From an uncultured Clostridia bacterium (GTDB lineage: Bacteria; Bacillota; Clostridia; Christensenellales; DTU072), in the NCBI GenBank assembly GCA_944362765.1, contig CALVTP010000010.1, forward strand, positions 1-41,373: 41,373 nt of DNA. Direction: 5' to 3'. The position numbers and the translations under genes were made by a program. The notes beneath the pieces are model-generated. The model did no database searches, was not told where the DNA came from, and saw nothing but the letters and a program-made list of their open reading frames with translations. Below, one piece after another: positions 1 through 7,779 of the stretch (the stretch's first letter is position 1; every line of letters begins with the position of its first letter).

Positions 1-95
1 TTTTGGGTTTTTCCGATAATTTGCGGCTTACCACAAATATCATATCGGTACAGCGTGCCGTCGGCGTCGAACACGATTTTTATTGGTAAGACAAC
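1..95 (-). other. possible start-side fragment of a gene running out of the window
   Basis: On the minus strand an open frame reads out through position 1. Its clearest part is KIVFDADGTLYRYD followed by GKPQIIGKT. The frame is closed upstream by a TAG near position 105 and has no convincing ATG or ribosome site in frame, so it may be a frameshifted or decayed gene, or one with a non-standard start. The stretch is more AT-rich than the genes to its right. I do not recognise the family, and the call rests only on protein-like composition. Confidence 0.25.
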
Positions 96-123
96 TAAAC
101 AAGGCTAAGACTATGCTCGGCTT

Positions 124-182
124 AAGGAGCCATCGAGTATCGCCAACCGTACTGTTTTAACACAAACAATCAATAGCTCCTT
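124..182. repeat. short inverted repeat AAGGAGC / GCTCCTT
   Basis: AAGGAGC at 124-130 and GCTCCTT at 176-182 form a 7-bp inverted repeat with a 45-bp interior. It lies in AT-rich, apparently non-coding sequence between the edge fragment and the DUF308 gene. No flanking duplication or transposase is seen, so its meaning is unknown. Confidence 0.3.
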
Positions 183-185
183 ATG

Positions 186-213
186 AAAAAAGTCCGCACG
201 GGTGGCGAACTTT
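186..213 (-). terminator. rho-independent terminator of the DUF308 gene
   Basis: Read on the minus strand, AAGTTCGC and GCGGACTT pair across a short CACCCGT loop with one mismatch, followed by a run of T. It lies 65 bases past the stop of the DUF308-like gene, as expected for its terminator. Confidence 0.6.
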
Positions 214-277
214 CTTCATAATATTTTGTTTTAGCGAACAATTAAAGCACTCTTACTTTAATCTTGCGGGAAGAAAA

Positions 278-820
278 TTATCGATTTCTGATAGCCGTCC
301 ATGCCTTATTCGCTATTATCATTGCGCCGGCGGCGAGAATGAACACGCCTGCGGCGAGCAGCATATCGGAGCCTACCGAGGCTGCGTATTCTACTATCAG
401 CAATATCCCCGCTACGAAAGCGAACAATATCATCAACGCGACAATGATTTTTCTGACTGTAGCGCTGCCCTTTGAGAAGGCTTTAAGGTTTACGATCAAG
501 AAGAATATCGCATACAGTATGAGTGCTATTCCGAGAATAAGAATTGCATATTGCTGAGCTACGGCTGCCAGGATGATGAGTAATACTCCGACTACGATTT
601 CGCAGATGGCGACGATATAGGATTGCTTGCCTGCGATGGCGTTTATAAGTTCCAGCACGCCAAGCGTCAGCAGCGCCGCGCCGAAGACTATAAGCGCAAG
701 TTTGACGATGGACATCGATCTTTCCGAAACGAGGATGGTGCCCAAAATTACGAAAGCCAGCGCCGCCATAACGGTATCGCTTGCGGTGTTGACGGTTGTT
801 AATGCTTTGGATTTAGCCAT
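278..820 (-). CDS. DUF308/HdeD-like six-helix membrane protein
   Basis: This 180-residue protein is almost entirely hydrophobic, with about six membrane helices arranged as three hairpins separated by short charged turns (for example around NAIAGKQS and NLKAFSKGS). Size and layout match the DUF308/HdeD family of small bacterial inner-membrane proteins, whose biochemical role in Gram-positives is unknown. The start is well supported: AGGGAGGT sits just upstream of the ATG, and a consensus promoter (TTGTAT, 17-bp spacer, TATAAT) lies at 859-887. It is a single-gene unit, divergent from the cytidylate-kinase-like gene and closed by a terminator at 186-213. The hydrophobic profile makes the membrane call safe; the family name is less certain. 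Confidence 0.8.
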   Translation of the reverse strand: MAKSKALTTVNTASDTVMAALAFVILGTILVSERSMSIVKLALIVFGAALLTLGVLELINAIAGKQSYIVAICEIVVGVLLIILAAVAQQYAILILGIALILYAIFFLIVNLKAFSKGSATVRKIIVALMILFAFVAGILLIVEYAASVGSDMLLAAGVFILAAGAMIIANKAWTAIRNR

Positions 821-858
821 ATTCTGTACCTCCCTTGTAGAAAACTTCTACCGCATAT

Positions 859-887
859 ATTATAACTACTCAGAAGAAAAAATACAA
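859..887 (-). promoter_or_regulatory. sigma-A promoter of the DUF308 gene
   Basis: On the minus strand the -35 box TTGTAT (882-887) and the perfect -10 box TATAAT (859-864) are exactly 17 bp apart. They point at the gene starting at 820, which has a leader of about 35 bases containing AGGGAGGT. Confidence 0.8.
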
Positions 888-1010
888 TAGCTCGACGCCA
901 ATTTGAGTATAATTTTTTTGTCCGAATGACGCTTTCGCTCTGTTTTTAACGGAAAGCGACTTTTATCGGTTGAATTGTGCAGATAAGAGGTCACATCTCC
1001 ACGGGCGATA

Positions 1011-1039
1011 TTGACAACGCCTTGAAAAAGATATATCCT
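1011..1039 (+). promoter_or_regulatory. candidate sigma-A promoter of the cytidylate-kinase-like gene
   Basis: A perfect -35 box TTGACA (1011-1016) is followed after 17 bp by TATCCT (1034-1039). The gene starts at 1076, giving a leader of about 30 bases with GGGAGGT. A second TATAAT at about 908-913 lacks a good -35 box. Confidence 0.55.
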
Positions 1040-1075
1040 ATATACAGATATACGGAAAGCTCCGGGAGGTAAAAG

Positions 1076-1690
1076 ATGCGGATAATCACAATAAGCCGCG
1101 AATTCGCAAGCGGCGGCAGAGAACTCGGCAAACGACTTGCGGACGCATTGGGGTTTCAATACTACGACTCCGAAATCATCGACGAAATAGTCCGACATAC
1201 CGACTTTGACGCCGGATTTATCGACAAGGTTTCCGACGGAGAGGTCAGTTTCAACTTCCATTTCGGAAGAAGCTTCGGCTTTTCGGTGAATCAGCCGGCA
1301 ATCGACGTTCTCGCGGCGCAGCATAAGGTCATTACCGAGCTTGCCCAGAGGAGAGATTGCGTCATCGTCGGAAGGCTCGCCGATATAATTCTTGTCAAGG
1401 AGCACCCGTTGAAAATCTTCGTCTACTCCGACCGCGAACATAAGATTGCGCGCTGTAAGGAAAGAGGCGAACTCCACCCCGAAGCCACGGATCGCCAGAT
1501 CATCAGAAAGTGCCGTCAGATAGACTTAAACCGACGGAGGACGCACGACACTTTCGCTCCCGAAAAGTGGGGAGACAGGCGCGGCTATAACCTTTGCATA
1601 AACACCGCGGGAGTCGATATAAAGACATTGATTCCGGGACTGAAAGAATATGCGTTGGCGTTTTTCGAAAGTCTGAAAAAAGAAGTTTAG
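1076..1690 (+). CDS. cytidylate kinase-like family protein
   Basis: The 204-residue product begins with the nucleotide-kinase phosphate loop ISREFASGGRELGKRLA (residues 5-21), followed by LGFQYYDSEIIDEI. This is the pattern of the cytidylate-kinase-like family (Pfam Cytidylate_kin2), related to Cmk, which phosphorylates CMP. A middle segment, CVIVGRLADIIL, and the basic stretch RQIDLNRRRTHDTF probably form the core strand and the lid. These proteins are common in Clostridia beside a true Cmk, and their substrate is not established, so no gene symbol is given. The ATG follows GGGAGGT at good spacing. The next gene starts 1 base after the stop, so the two are almost certainly co-transcribed. 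Confidence 0.85.
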   Translation: MRIITISREFASGGRELGKRLADALGFQYYDSEIIDEIVRHTDFDAGFIDKVSDGEVSFNFHFGRSFGFSVNQPAIDVLAAQHKVITELAQRRDCVIVGRLADIILVKEHPLKIFVYSDREHKIARCKERGELHPEATDRQIIRKCRQIDLNRRRTHDTFAPEKWGDRRGYNLCINTAGVDIKTLIPGLKEYALAFFESLKKEV

Positions 1691-1691
1691 T

Positions 1692-2261
1692 ATGCCGAAA
1701 ACTGTTAACAGGAAGCCTAAAAAGCAAAATAAGCGCACGGTGATTTTGCTGACGGCGCTCGTGGCACTCATAGCGTTTTCCGCTTTAATATGCTCGTCCT
1801 GCAACACCGGGGAAGAGGCTAAAGAGGCGCCTGAGATATGCGAACACGAGTTTATACATATTGCAAGCGACTCCGACCGCGAGCCCGATTACGGCGTGGA
1901 AGGGCGCAGATACATGGTGTGTACAAAGTGCGGTTTGTCGATGTTGGAAATCATTCCCGCGCTGAGTCTGCGTCCCGCTCGGGAGGCTCTCGATTATATA
2001 GATCTGTTGGAGGAATACAGCTTCAACGAGCCGATGAGTTATAACGAGTTTGCCTCCAAATACCTTTTTTCCTGCTGGAGTTTCAAAGAGCTTCCCGACT
2101 CAGCCGACGGCGAAGAGGATGGCGGAACATCCGGCGAGGAAGAGGAAGGAGAGGAAGCGGAAGCAATGCTGCGGACGGGGGAGTATACGATGGTATTCAA
2201 CTCCGCATACGACGGATACGAGAGTATCGAAAAAACGATAAAGATATCGGTTCCCGCCTGA
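1692..2261 (+). CDS. membrane-anchored acidic protein with a CxxC knuckle, function unknown
   Basis: The 189-residue product has a basic N-terminus (KTVNRKPKKQNKR), one hydrophobic helix at about residues 16-36, then SSC. The cysteine could be lipidated, but the lipobox is poor, so an uncleaved anchor is equally possible. Outside the membrane, CEHEF is followed 27 residues later by CTKCG, resembling a small zinc knuckle often seen in exported clostridial proteins. A run rich in Glu, Asp and Gly (about 136-155) precedes a short beta-rich tail, GEYTMVFNSAYDGY. I do not recognise a named family. It begins 1 base after the cytidylate-kinase-like stop with only a weak ribosome site, which suggests translational coupling. 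A hairpin at 2316-2346 probably ends the unit. Confidence 0.65.
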   Translation: MPKTVNRKPKKQNKRTVILLTALVALIAFSALICSSCNTGEEAKEAPEICEHEFIHIASDSDREPDYGVEGRRYMVCTKCGLSMLEIIPALSLRPAREALDYIDLLEEYSFNEPMSYNEFASKYLFSCWSFKELPDSADGEEDGGTSGEEEEGEEAEAMLRTGEYTMVFNSAYDGYESIEKTIKISVPA

Positions 2262-2315
2262 CCGAAGCTGTTTGTCGTCTTGTCCGAATCCGATTTCCGA
2301 AATATTCGAAACTCA

Positions 2316-2346
2316 TTCTCCCGGGGATTTTCCGGAGAGTTTTGAT
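2316..2346 (+). terminator. probable terminator after the anchored acidic protein
   Basis: CTCCCGG (2318-2324) pairs with CCGGAG (2332-2337) with one bulged base. AGTTTTGATTGTTT follows. The tail is not a pure T run, so the call is moderate. It separates the first plus-strand unit from ileS. Confidence 0.45.
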
Positions 2347-2469
2347 TGTTTCCGCGGCGAAAGCCGTTTATTTTTTTGATGAGGTTTATCTTTTAACAGA
2401 ACGTGGCTCTGCTCTGACGTACAGTCCGTATAACGACCTATATAATTGAAATAAACTTTATTATTTTAT

Positions 2470-2498
2470 TTTACTTCCCGCGCGCGATATGGTAAACT
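2470..2498 (+). promoter_or_regulatory. ileS promoter placing the start of transcription at the ATG
   Basis: The -10 box TAAACT (2493-2498) is preceded after a 17-bp spacer by TTTACT (2470-2475). Six bases (AGCGGC) separate the -10 box from the ATG at 2505, which is where transcription should begin. No Shine-Dalgarno sequence precedes the ATG. The mRNA is therefore predicted to be leaderless. The -35 box is imperfect. Confidence 0.5.
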
Positions 2499-2504
2499 AG
2501 CGGC

Positions 2505-5500
2505 ATGAGAAAAGAAAACGCCAAGACCGATTTTGTGGAAATCGAGAAAGAAATGTTGAAGTTTTGGGAGGAAAACTCCTGTTTTGAAAAGCTCGTCAAG
2601 AAGAACGAAAAAGGCGAACGCTTTCGCTTTCTGGACGGTCCGATAACCGCCAATAATCCTATGGGCATACACCACGCCTGGGGCAGGACGATGAAGGATA
2701 TGTACATCCGTTACAACGCCATGCTCGGGAAGAGCTGTCAATATCAGAACGGCTTCGATTCTCAGGGGCTGTGGGTAGAGGTGGAGACAGAGAAGGATCT
2801 CGGGTTTAAAGTTAAATCCGACATCGTCCGTTACGGCGTGGACAAGTTTACCGAAAAGTGCATGGAACGCGTGCAGAAGTTCGCCGGTATCATCACCGAA
2901 CAATCCAAACGCCTGGGACAATGGATGGATTGGGAACACAGCTATTTCACCAACACCGATCTGAACATAACTTCGATATGGCATTTTCTGAAGGTGTGCG
3001 CCGAGCGCGGCTGGATTAAAAAGTCGCACCGTCCGATGCCGTGGTGCCCGCGCTGCGGAACCAGTCTGTCCGATCACGAAATGAGCGGCTCCTATTCCGA
3101 AATGGAGCACCTTTCGATATTTGCAAAGCTCCCGATAAAGGGTGCTTCCGATAAGATAATACTTTGGACGACCACGCCGTGGACGTTGACGGCGAACGCC
3201 GCTCTTGCGGTCAATCCCGAAATCGAATACGTGCGCGTCAAGGTAAAATCCGACGAAAGCAACCTCATTGTCGGGAAAGGGGCGTTGAAACACCTCAAGG
3301 GGGACATCGTCGAGGTGGGAGAACCCTTCCTCGGTGCGGAGCTTATAGGGCTTGAGTACGAAACATGCTTCCCCGACTTCGAGGTTCAGCGCTTCACTCA
3401 TAAAATCTACCCCTGGGAAGATGTCGACGCCACCGAAGGAACGGGCGTTGTGCACATTGCCCCGGGCTGCGGCGCGGAAGACTTCGAACTCGGCAAAAAG
3501 CACGGCATTCCCGCTATCTGCCCGATAGACGACGAAGGAGTGATAACGGAAGGCTTCGGCGCATTCACCGGCATGAAGACCACCGACCTTATAGACGACG
3601 TCGTCGAGGCGTTAAGGGCGCAGAACAAGCTCTACAAAACGGAGATGTACACCCACTCCTATCCTAAGTGCTGGAGATGCAAGACCCCCGTCGTATTTAA
3701 ACTTGTCGATGAGTGGAATATCGATACTTCCGAGATCCGCCCGATGATGATAGAAGCCGCAAAAAGCGTAAAATGGGAACCCGAATATGCGGGAAAGAGG
3801 ATGCTGGACTGGCTGAACAACATGGGCGACTGGAATATTTCCAGGAAGCGTTTCTACGGTTTGCCGTTGCCGTTTTATGTCTGCAAGAAGTGCGGGCACG
3901 TCACCGTCATCGGCAGCAAGGAAGAGCTCATCGCCCGCTCCGAGCACGGCAATCTCGACGGCGTTCCGCACCTTCACAAACCGTATATCGACAAAGTAAA
4001 GATCCATTGCGAAAAGTGCGGCGAATTAGTGGAGCGCATTCCCGAAGTCGGCGACTGCTGGCTGGACGCCGGGATAACTCCCTTCTCGACGAAAAAGTAC
4101 TTCGAGGACAAGGAGTACTTCATGAACAACTTCCCGTCCGACCTCGTTATCGAGATGAAGGAACAGATCCGTCTGTGGTTCTACTCCCTGTTGTTCATGT
4201 CGGTGACGCTGACGGGGAAGGCGCCGTACAAGCAGGTGGTCGCGCACTCTTCCGTCATAAAGGAAGACGGCGGAAAGTTTTCGAAGACCGGCTACATGAT
4301 AAGGTTCGACGACGCCGCCGAAAAGATGGGCGCCGACACGGTAAGATATTTGTTCATGTCCAATCCGATTTCGAGCGACGTGCGCTTCGGATACTCCCTT
4401 GCCGACGAGGCGAGAAGGAAGCTTTTAGGGTTCTGGAACATCTATGTGTTCTTTAATCTGTACGCTTCAATCGACAATCCCGACATAGCGTCGCATAAGA
4501 TAGATTATCGGACGCTGAAACATTCCGATAAGTGGCTGTTGCAGCGCACGAATGCTTTTATAAAATTTGCCGGGACGGCTATGGAGTCATTCCGTCACCC
4601 CGCATTGGTCAAGGAGTTCGAAGTTTTCGTCGATGACGTCTCCAATTGGTATATACGTATCAACAGAAAGCGCTTCTGGAAATCCACCGACAAAGCCGAC
4701 CAGATGAACGCATATCATGTGCTGTACCTTGCCATCAAGGCGATCCTGGGCACGATGGCGCCGATCACCCCCTTTATTACCGATTATATCTACCAAAATA
4801 CCGTACGTGAAATAGAACACGACGCTCCCGAGTCGGTACACCTCAGCTCCTACCCCGAGCCGATGGAGCTTCCCGAAGATCAGGAAGTGCTGGATTCCAC
4901 CCTTATTGCAAGGAGAATAATAGCTTCCGCCCAGAGAATGCGTAACGAAGCGCAGATCAAGGTCAAACAACCGCTGAAAACGCTGTACGTCAACGCCCCG
5001 GAGTCGGTTTGCTCGACAGCGTTGCCGCTTGTCGACACGATAAAGGACGAATTGAATGTCAAGGAACTGATTTTCACTTCGGACGAAGGGCTGTATAACG
5101 ACGTCTACTTCACCGTCAATTTCCGCGTAGCGGGCGCCGGATTGAAAGGCGAGGCGCAGCGGCTTAAAAAAGTCGTTGATTCCCTCGATGCCTCCGCTCA
5201 CGCCGCTTTGAACGCGATGTGGGAGAAGGGCTCCGTCGATATCGATGATTTCAAGGGCCTCGGCAGCGAATATTTCGAAAAACACTTCCGCCCGAAGGCA
5301 GACTTCGTTGTGGCGGCGGACGGAGATATCACGCTGGCGCTCGATACCTCGTTGGACGACGAGCTACAAGCCGAAGGCTTGGTAAGAGAGCTTATCCGCC
5401 TCATTCAGGTGCTTCGTAAAGACGCCGGCTTTGCCGTAGAGCAGCGCATTACCGCCCAAATTTCGACGGAGGACGACTTCGCCTCGGCGGCGATTGAAAA

Positions 5501-5627
5501 ATACGCCGAAAAGATAGCGCAGGACATACTGGCTTCCGACCTGACAACCGTAGACGCGCCCGACGCCGTGAACGAGTACGAAATCCGCGGTGCAAAGATC
5601 GTCGTCGGTCTGAAAGCCGATAAATAG
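2505..5627 (+). CDS. ileS: isoleucyl-tRNA synthetase, type 2, with swapped GXHH signature
   Basis: This cytoplasmic class I synthetase charges tRNA-Ile with isoleucine. It has 1040 residues, as expected for IleRS. The Rossmann core starts with FLDGPITAN; the HIGH position reads G54-I-H-H57, so the first His and the Gly are exchanged. The KMSKS loop is KFSKT (591-595). Four CxxC pairs (181/184, 389/392, 460/463, 502/505) suggest bound zinc. The editing insert contains GTGVVHIAPGCGAEDF, and the helical anticodon-binding domain follows residue 640. Sequence blocks such as NGFDSQGLWVEVE mark the divergent, eukaryote-like type 2 class, which is often mupirocin-tolerant. No T-box leader is present. 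The start is set by the first in-frame ATG, directly downstream of a promoter and without a ribosome site. It stands alone, between terminators. Confidence 0.93.
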   Translation: MRKENAKTDFVEIEKEMLKFWEENSCFEKLVKKNEKGERFRFLDGPITANNPMGIHHAWGRTMKDMYIRYNAMLGKSCQYQNGFDSQGLWVEVETEKDLGFKVKSDIVRYGVDKFTEKCMERVQKFAGIITEQSKRLGQWMDWEHSYFTNTDLNITSIWHFLKVCAERGWIKKSHRPMPWCPRCGTSLSDHEMSGSYSEMEHLSIFAKLPIKGASDKIILWTTTPWTLTANAALAVNPEIEYVRVKVKSDESNLIVGKGALKHLKGDIVEVGEPFLGAELIGLEYETCFPDFEVQRFTHKIYPWEDVDATEGTGVVHIAPGCGAEDFELGKKHGIPAICPIDDEGVITEGFGAFTGMKTTDLIDDVVEALRAQNKLYKTEMYTHSYPKCWRCKTPVVFKLVDEWNIDTSEIRPMMIEAAKSVKWEPEYAGKRMLDWLNNMGDWNISRKRFYGLPLPFYVCKKCGHVTVIGSKEELIARSEHGNLDGVPHLHKPYIDKVKIHCEKCGELVERIPEVGDCWLDAGITPFSTKKYFEDKEYFMNNFPSDLVIEMKEQIRLWFYSLLFMSVTLTGKAPYKQVVAHSSVIKEDGGKFSKTGYMIRFDDAAEKMGADTVRYLFMSNPISSDVRFGYSLADEARRKLLGFWNIYVFFNLYASIDNPDIASHKIDYRTLKHSDKWLLQRTNAFIKFAGTAMESFRHPALVKEFEVFVDDVSNWYIRINRKRFWKSTDKADQMNAYHVLYLAIKAILGTMAPITPFITDYIYQNTVREIEHDAPESVHLSSYPEPMELPEDQEVLDSTLIARRIIASAQRMRNEAQIKVKQPLKTLYVNAPESVCSTALPLVDTIKDELNVKELIFTSDEGLYNDVYFTVNFRVAGAGLKGEAQRLKKVVDSLDASAHAALNAMWEKGSVDIDDFKGLGSEYFEKHFRPKADFVVAADGDITLALDTSLDDELQAEGLVRELIRLIQVLRKDAGFAVEQRITAQISTEDDFASAAIEKYAEKIAQDILASDLTTVDAPDAVNEYEIRGAKIVVGLKADK

Positions 5628-5703
5628 CGTTTCCCAGGAAGTTTCCGGCGGTTCAACAAAAAGAATCCGTCGGCGTAACGAATTTCAAGATTTTTCCTAC
5701 AAA

Positions 5704-5725
5704 TAAGCGCCCCGCAGGGCGCTTA
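5704..5725. terminator. bidirectional terminator between ileS and the SipL-like gene
   Basis: TAAGCGCCC and GGGCGCTTA form a perfect 9-bp stem around CGCA. AT-rich tails lie on both sides (AAATTTAT on plus, TTTG after the stem on minus). It lies between the convergent stops at 5627 and 5763 and can serve both genes. Confidence 0.7.
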
Positions 5726-5762
5726 AATTTATATACCGATCGAAAAATGTCCGCAATGAGAA

Positions 5763-7202
5763 TCAGACGTCATAATATATTATCTTGTCGCCTTCCGAAA
5801 GTTCACCGAGTTCGGGGTTCAATTCTTTCAGACGCTCGGTATCGGCATTCAGCGCCTTTGCGACGTCGAAAAGCGTCTCCTCTCTTCCCGCGATATAGAG
5901 CGTGATGACGGGATTTTCGGGAAGCTCTTTGTCGCCCAGCTCTTCGTAAGAGGCGAGATATCTGACGTAGCGGGTGGACTCGGACAGCAAACGTACAGCA
6001 ATTTCTCCGCTGAGTTCTATCGTGCCGCCTTGCCTGAGCCTTGCGGAGTAGTCCGCTATTTCCGCCGAAACCGAGACGGAACCGGGGCATTCCTCCGATG
6101 GGTAGCACTCAGTCCGGAAAGCAATCTCCGCCTGTACGCCGCGAGGGACGCCCGAAGAGTCTTCGGCTGTCATGTGGGCAGTCAGAACACCCTCGATATT
6201 GACGGGATTCATGCCTTTTACATTCATGGCGGAGATTCCGGGAGCGTTCAGCGCCGCAATACAATAGGGGGCGAAGGACTCCTCCCTCACGGAACCGAAA
6301 AACTTCGACTTATCGGTCACAAGGCAGACGTTTTCGGTTATTTGAGCCTCTTTGAATTGCAGCGAAAGCTCTTTGGTCAGCGAATAAGCGTCGCTTATAA
6401 CCGAGAAACATTCGGGAACAAAGCAGAATCCGGTAAGCCTCAGAACGCCTTCGACGCGTATGGAGCCGTCTTCCGATGACGCCACTTCGCCGGCAAACGA
6501 AGGAATGACCTCGGCGACTCCGCCTTCTGTCATGCCGGAAGCAAGTACCTCCTCTTCAAAAGTTTTTGTAACGGTGGTACCGTTGATTTTACCGTCTTTG
6601 AGATATTGTATATAAGTGGTGATACAACCGGATACATGGACTAAATCAGTAGCAACAGATACAGAATCAATTGTAACTATCGATTGAGAAGCTATGACAG
6701 AGGAGATATCGGCGTCGGGTGCGGCGGCAACGGAATACACAATTTCCTGAACGGATATCGGAAGGGCGGAATAAACCGTAATTTTTTCGGTTCGTACTTC
6801 GAGACCGGTGTTTTCGGCGGCTTCGAAACCTTCTTCGAAGATAGCCGAAGCGTTGACTTCCGCCATCACTCGTACCTTTAAAACGCCGTCACCGGCATAT
6901 TCGCTTCCGACTATCACCGCCTTAACAACCGAAAAGGCGCCTTCCGACAAGCCCGGGAAGGGAATTCTCACCCCTTCGCTTCGGTGTTCTTTCAAAACTT
7001 CTATGCCGTTTTCGGTTGCTATAACTACCGAATATTCGATATTTAGTGTTGTTACAACTTCGTTGGTTTTGGATAGAGGGGCTTCTGCCCATGCCTTTAC
7101 CGGAACGGAGATAACTTCAGCACCTTCGGGAAGCTCTATTTCCGTGTCGATATAGAGCTGGAAGGGCTCTGCTTTTTTTACGCTGTCACATTTCAGGTAC
7201 AT
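5763..7202 (-). CDS. SipL-like DUF3794 and LysM protein (spore envelope morphogenesis)
   Basis: The 479-residue protein is a series of beta-rich segments resembling DUF3794 repeats, seen in VPVKAWAEAPLSKTNEV, VHVSGCITTYIQYLKDG and VNIEGVLTAHMT. It ends in a LysM-type module at about 430-479 (ITLYIAGREETLFDVAKAL, then LKELNPELGELSEGD). This architecture matches SipL of Clostridioides difficile, which binds the coat ATPase SpoIVA during endospore formation. It has no signal peptide or membrane helix, as expected for a mother-cell protein. The start ATG at 7202 is preceded by GAGGGGGT. Veg and ispE, next door, are neighbours of sporulation genes in other Bacillota. Presence of the gene does not prove that the organism sporulates. 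DUF3794 was assigned by pattern, not by a profile search. Confidence 0.75.
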   Translation of the reverse strand: MYLKCDSVKKAEPFQLYIDTEIELPEGAEVISVPVKAWAEAPLSKTNEVVTTLNIEYSVVIATENGIEVLKEHRSEGVRIPFPGLSEGAFSVVKAVIVGSEYAGDGVLKVRVMAEVNASAIFEEGFEAAENTGLEVRTEKITVYSALPISVQEIVYSVAAAPDADISSVIASQSIVTIDSVSVATDLVHVSGCITTYIQYLKDGKINGTTVTKTFEEEVLASGMTEGGVAEVIPSFAGEVASSEDGSIRVEGVLRLTGFCFVPECFSVISDAYSLTKELSLQFKEAQITENVCLVTDKSKFFGSVREESFAPYCIAALNAPGISAMNVKGMNPVNIEGVLTAHMTAEDSSGVPRGVQAEIAFRTECYPSEECPGSVSVSAEIADYSARLRQGGTIELSGEIAVRLLSESTRYVRYLASYEELGDKELPENPVITLYIAGREETLFDVAKALNADTERLKELNPELGELSEGDKIIYYDV

Positions 7203-7287
7203 TCGTAACCCCCTCGAATTTTATACCTAATGATATTCTGCGGTTTTCGGGGATATTCCGGCTTAACGGATTTTCGGGTGCTGTTTT

Positions 7288-7312
7288 GAAAAACGCCGTC
7301 TTCGGACGGCGT
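7288..7312 (-). terminator. terminator of veg
   Basis: ACGCCGTC (7293-7300) and GACGGCGT (7305-7312) form a perfect 8-bp stem with a TTCG tetraloop. On the minus strand it is followed by TTTTTC. It lies 84 bases past the veg stop and upstream of the SipL-like gene, making them separate units or separating them partly. Confidence 0.8.
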
Positions 7313-7395
7313 ATGGTTTATGTCTTCCGTGCTTTTACCGGTCGGCGCGTGCGGAATGAAATGCTTTTTGTTGCGGGGCAGACTTTTTTTCGACT

Positions 7396-7638
7396 TTACG
7401 CTTTTCTTTTTAGGAACATGACGTTTTTAGCCATGACGTCGGCGTAGCTGAAACTCGACAGACCGCCGTCCGACAGCCTTACCGTAAATACCGACGGATA
7501 TATTGCCTCTATTTTTCCTTCGAAGCGTTCGATTTTATTTCTGCCGCGATTGACTCTGACGATCAGAGGCATGCCTTTAAGTTTATTTACCCGTTCCATT
7601 GTTTCGCGTGGTGTAGTTGTGCCGTTTGCGCTTCTCAT
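7396..7638 (-). CDS. veg: Veg family protein
   Basis: This 80-residue protein matches Veg of Bacillus subtilis (DUF1021): LKGMPLIVRVNRGRNKIERF, then EGKIEAIYPSVFTVRL and SSFSYADVM. The IYPSVF and SYAD blocks are the family hallmarks. Veg is a small cytosolic protein reported to affect biofilm matrix expression and spore outgrowth; its molecular action is unclear. In Bacillus it lies upstream of ispE on the same strand, while here the two are divergent with a 141-bp gap. The start is not certain: the ATG at 7638 has AAGGG only at long distance, and a second ATG at residue 14 would give a 67-residue form. Confidence 0.85.
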   Translation of the reverse strand: MRSANGTTTPRETMERVNKLKGMPLIVRVNRGRNKIERFEGKIEAIYPSVFTVRLSDGGLSSFSYADVMAKNVMFLKRKA

Positions 7639-7744
7639 GAGGATATTTTTCCCTTTTCTTGAAAATTTATGCGGTTTAAAACGATTTGCTTTCCGTGCGG
7701 AAAGGCGCCTTAATAAAAAAATTTTCTCCTGCGCTTATTGCATA

Positions 7745-7773
7745 TTGATTTATTTTTCGAATTAATATATAAT
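7745..7773 (+). promoter_or_regulatory. ispE-glg promoter, predicted leaderless
   Basis: TTGATT (7745-7750), a 17-bp spacer and a perfect TATAAT (7768-7773) make a strong sigma-A promoter. Exactly six bases (TAAATC) separate the -10 box from the ATG at 7780, so position 7780 is the expected first transcribed base. There is no Shine-Dalgarno sequence. It is the only promoter I see ahead of ispE, glgB, glgC, glgD and glgA. Confidence 0.8.
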
Positions 7774-7779
7774 TAAATC

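Noticed and set aside
2262..2504. T-box riboswitch upstream of ileS
   Set aside because: No T-box consensus or specifier-stem layout is visible, and the promoter placement leaves no leader.
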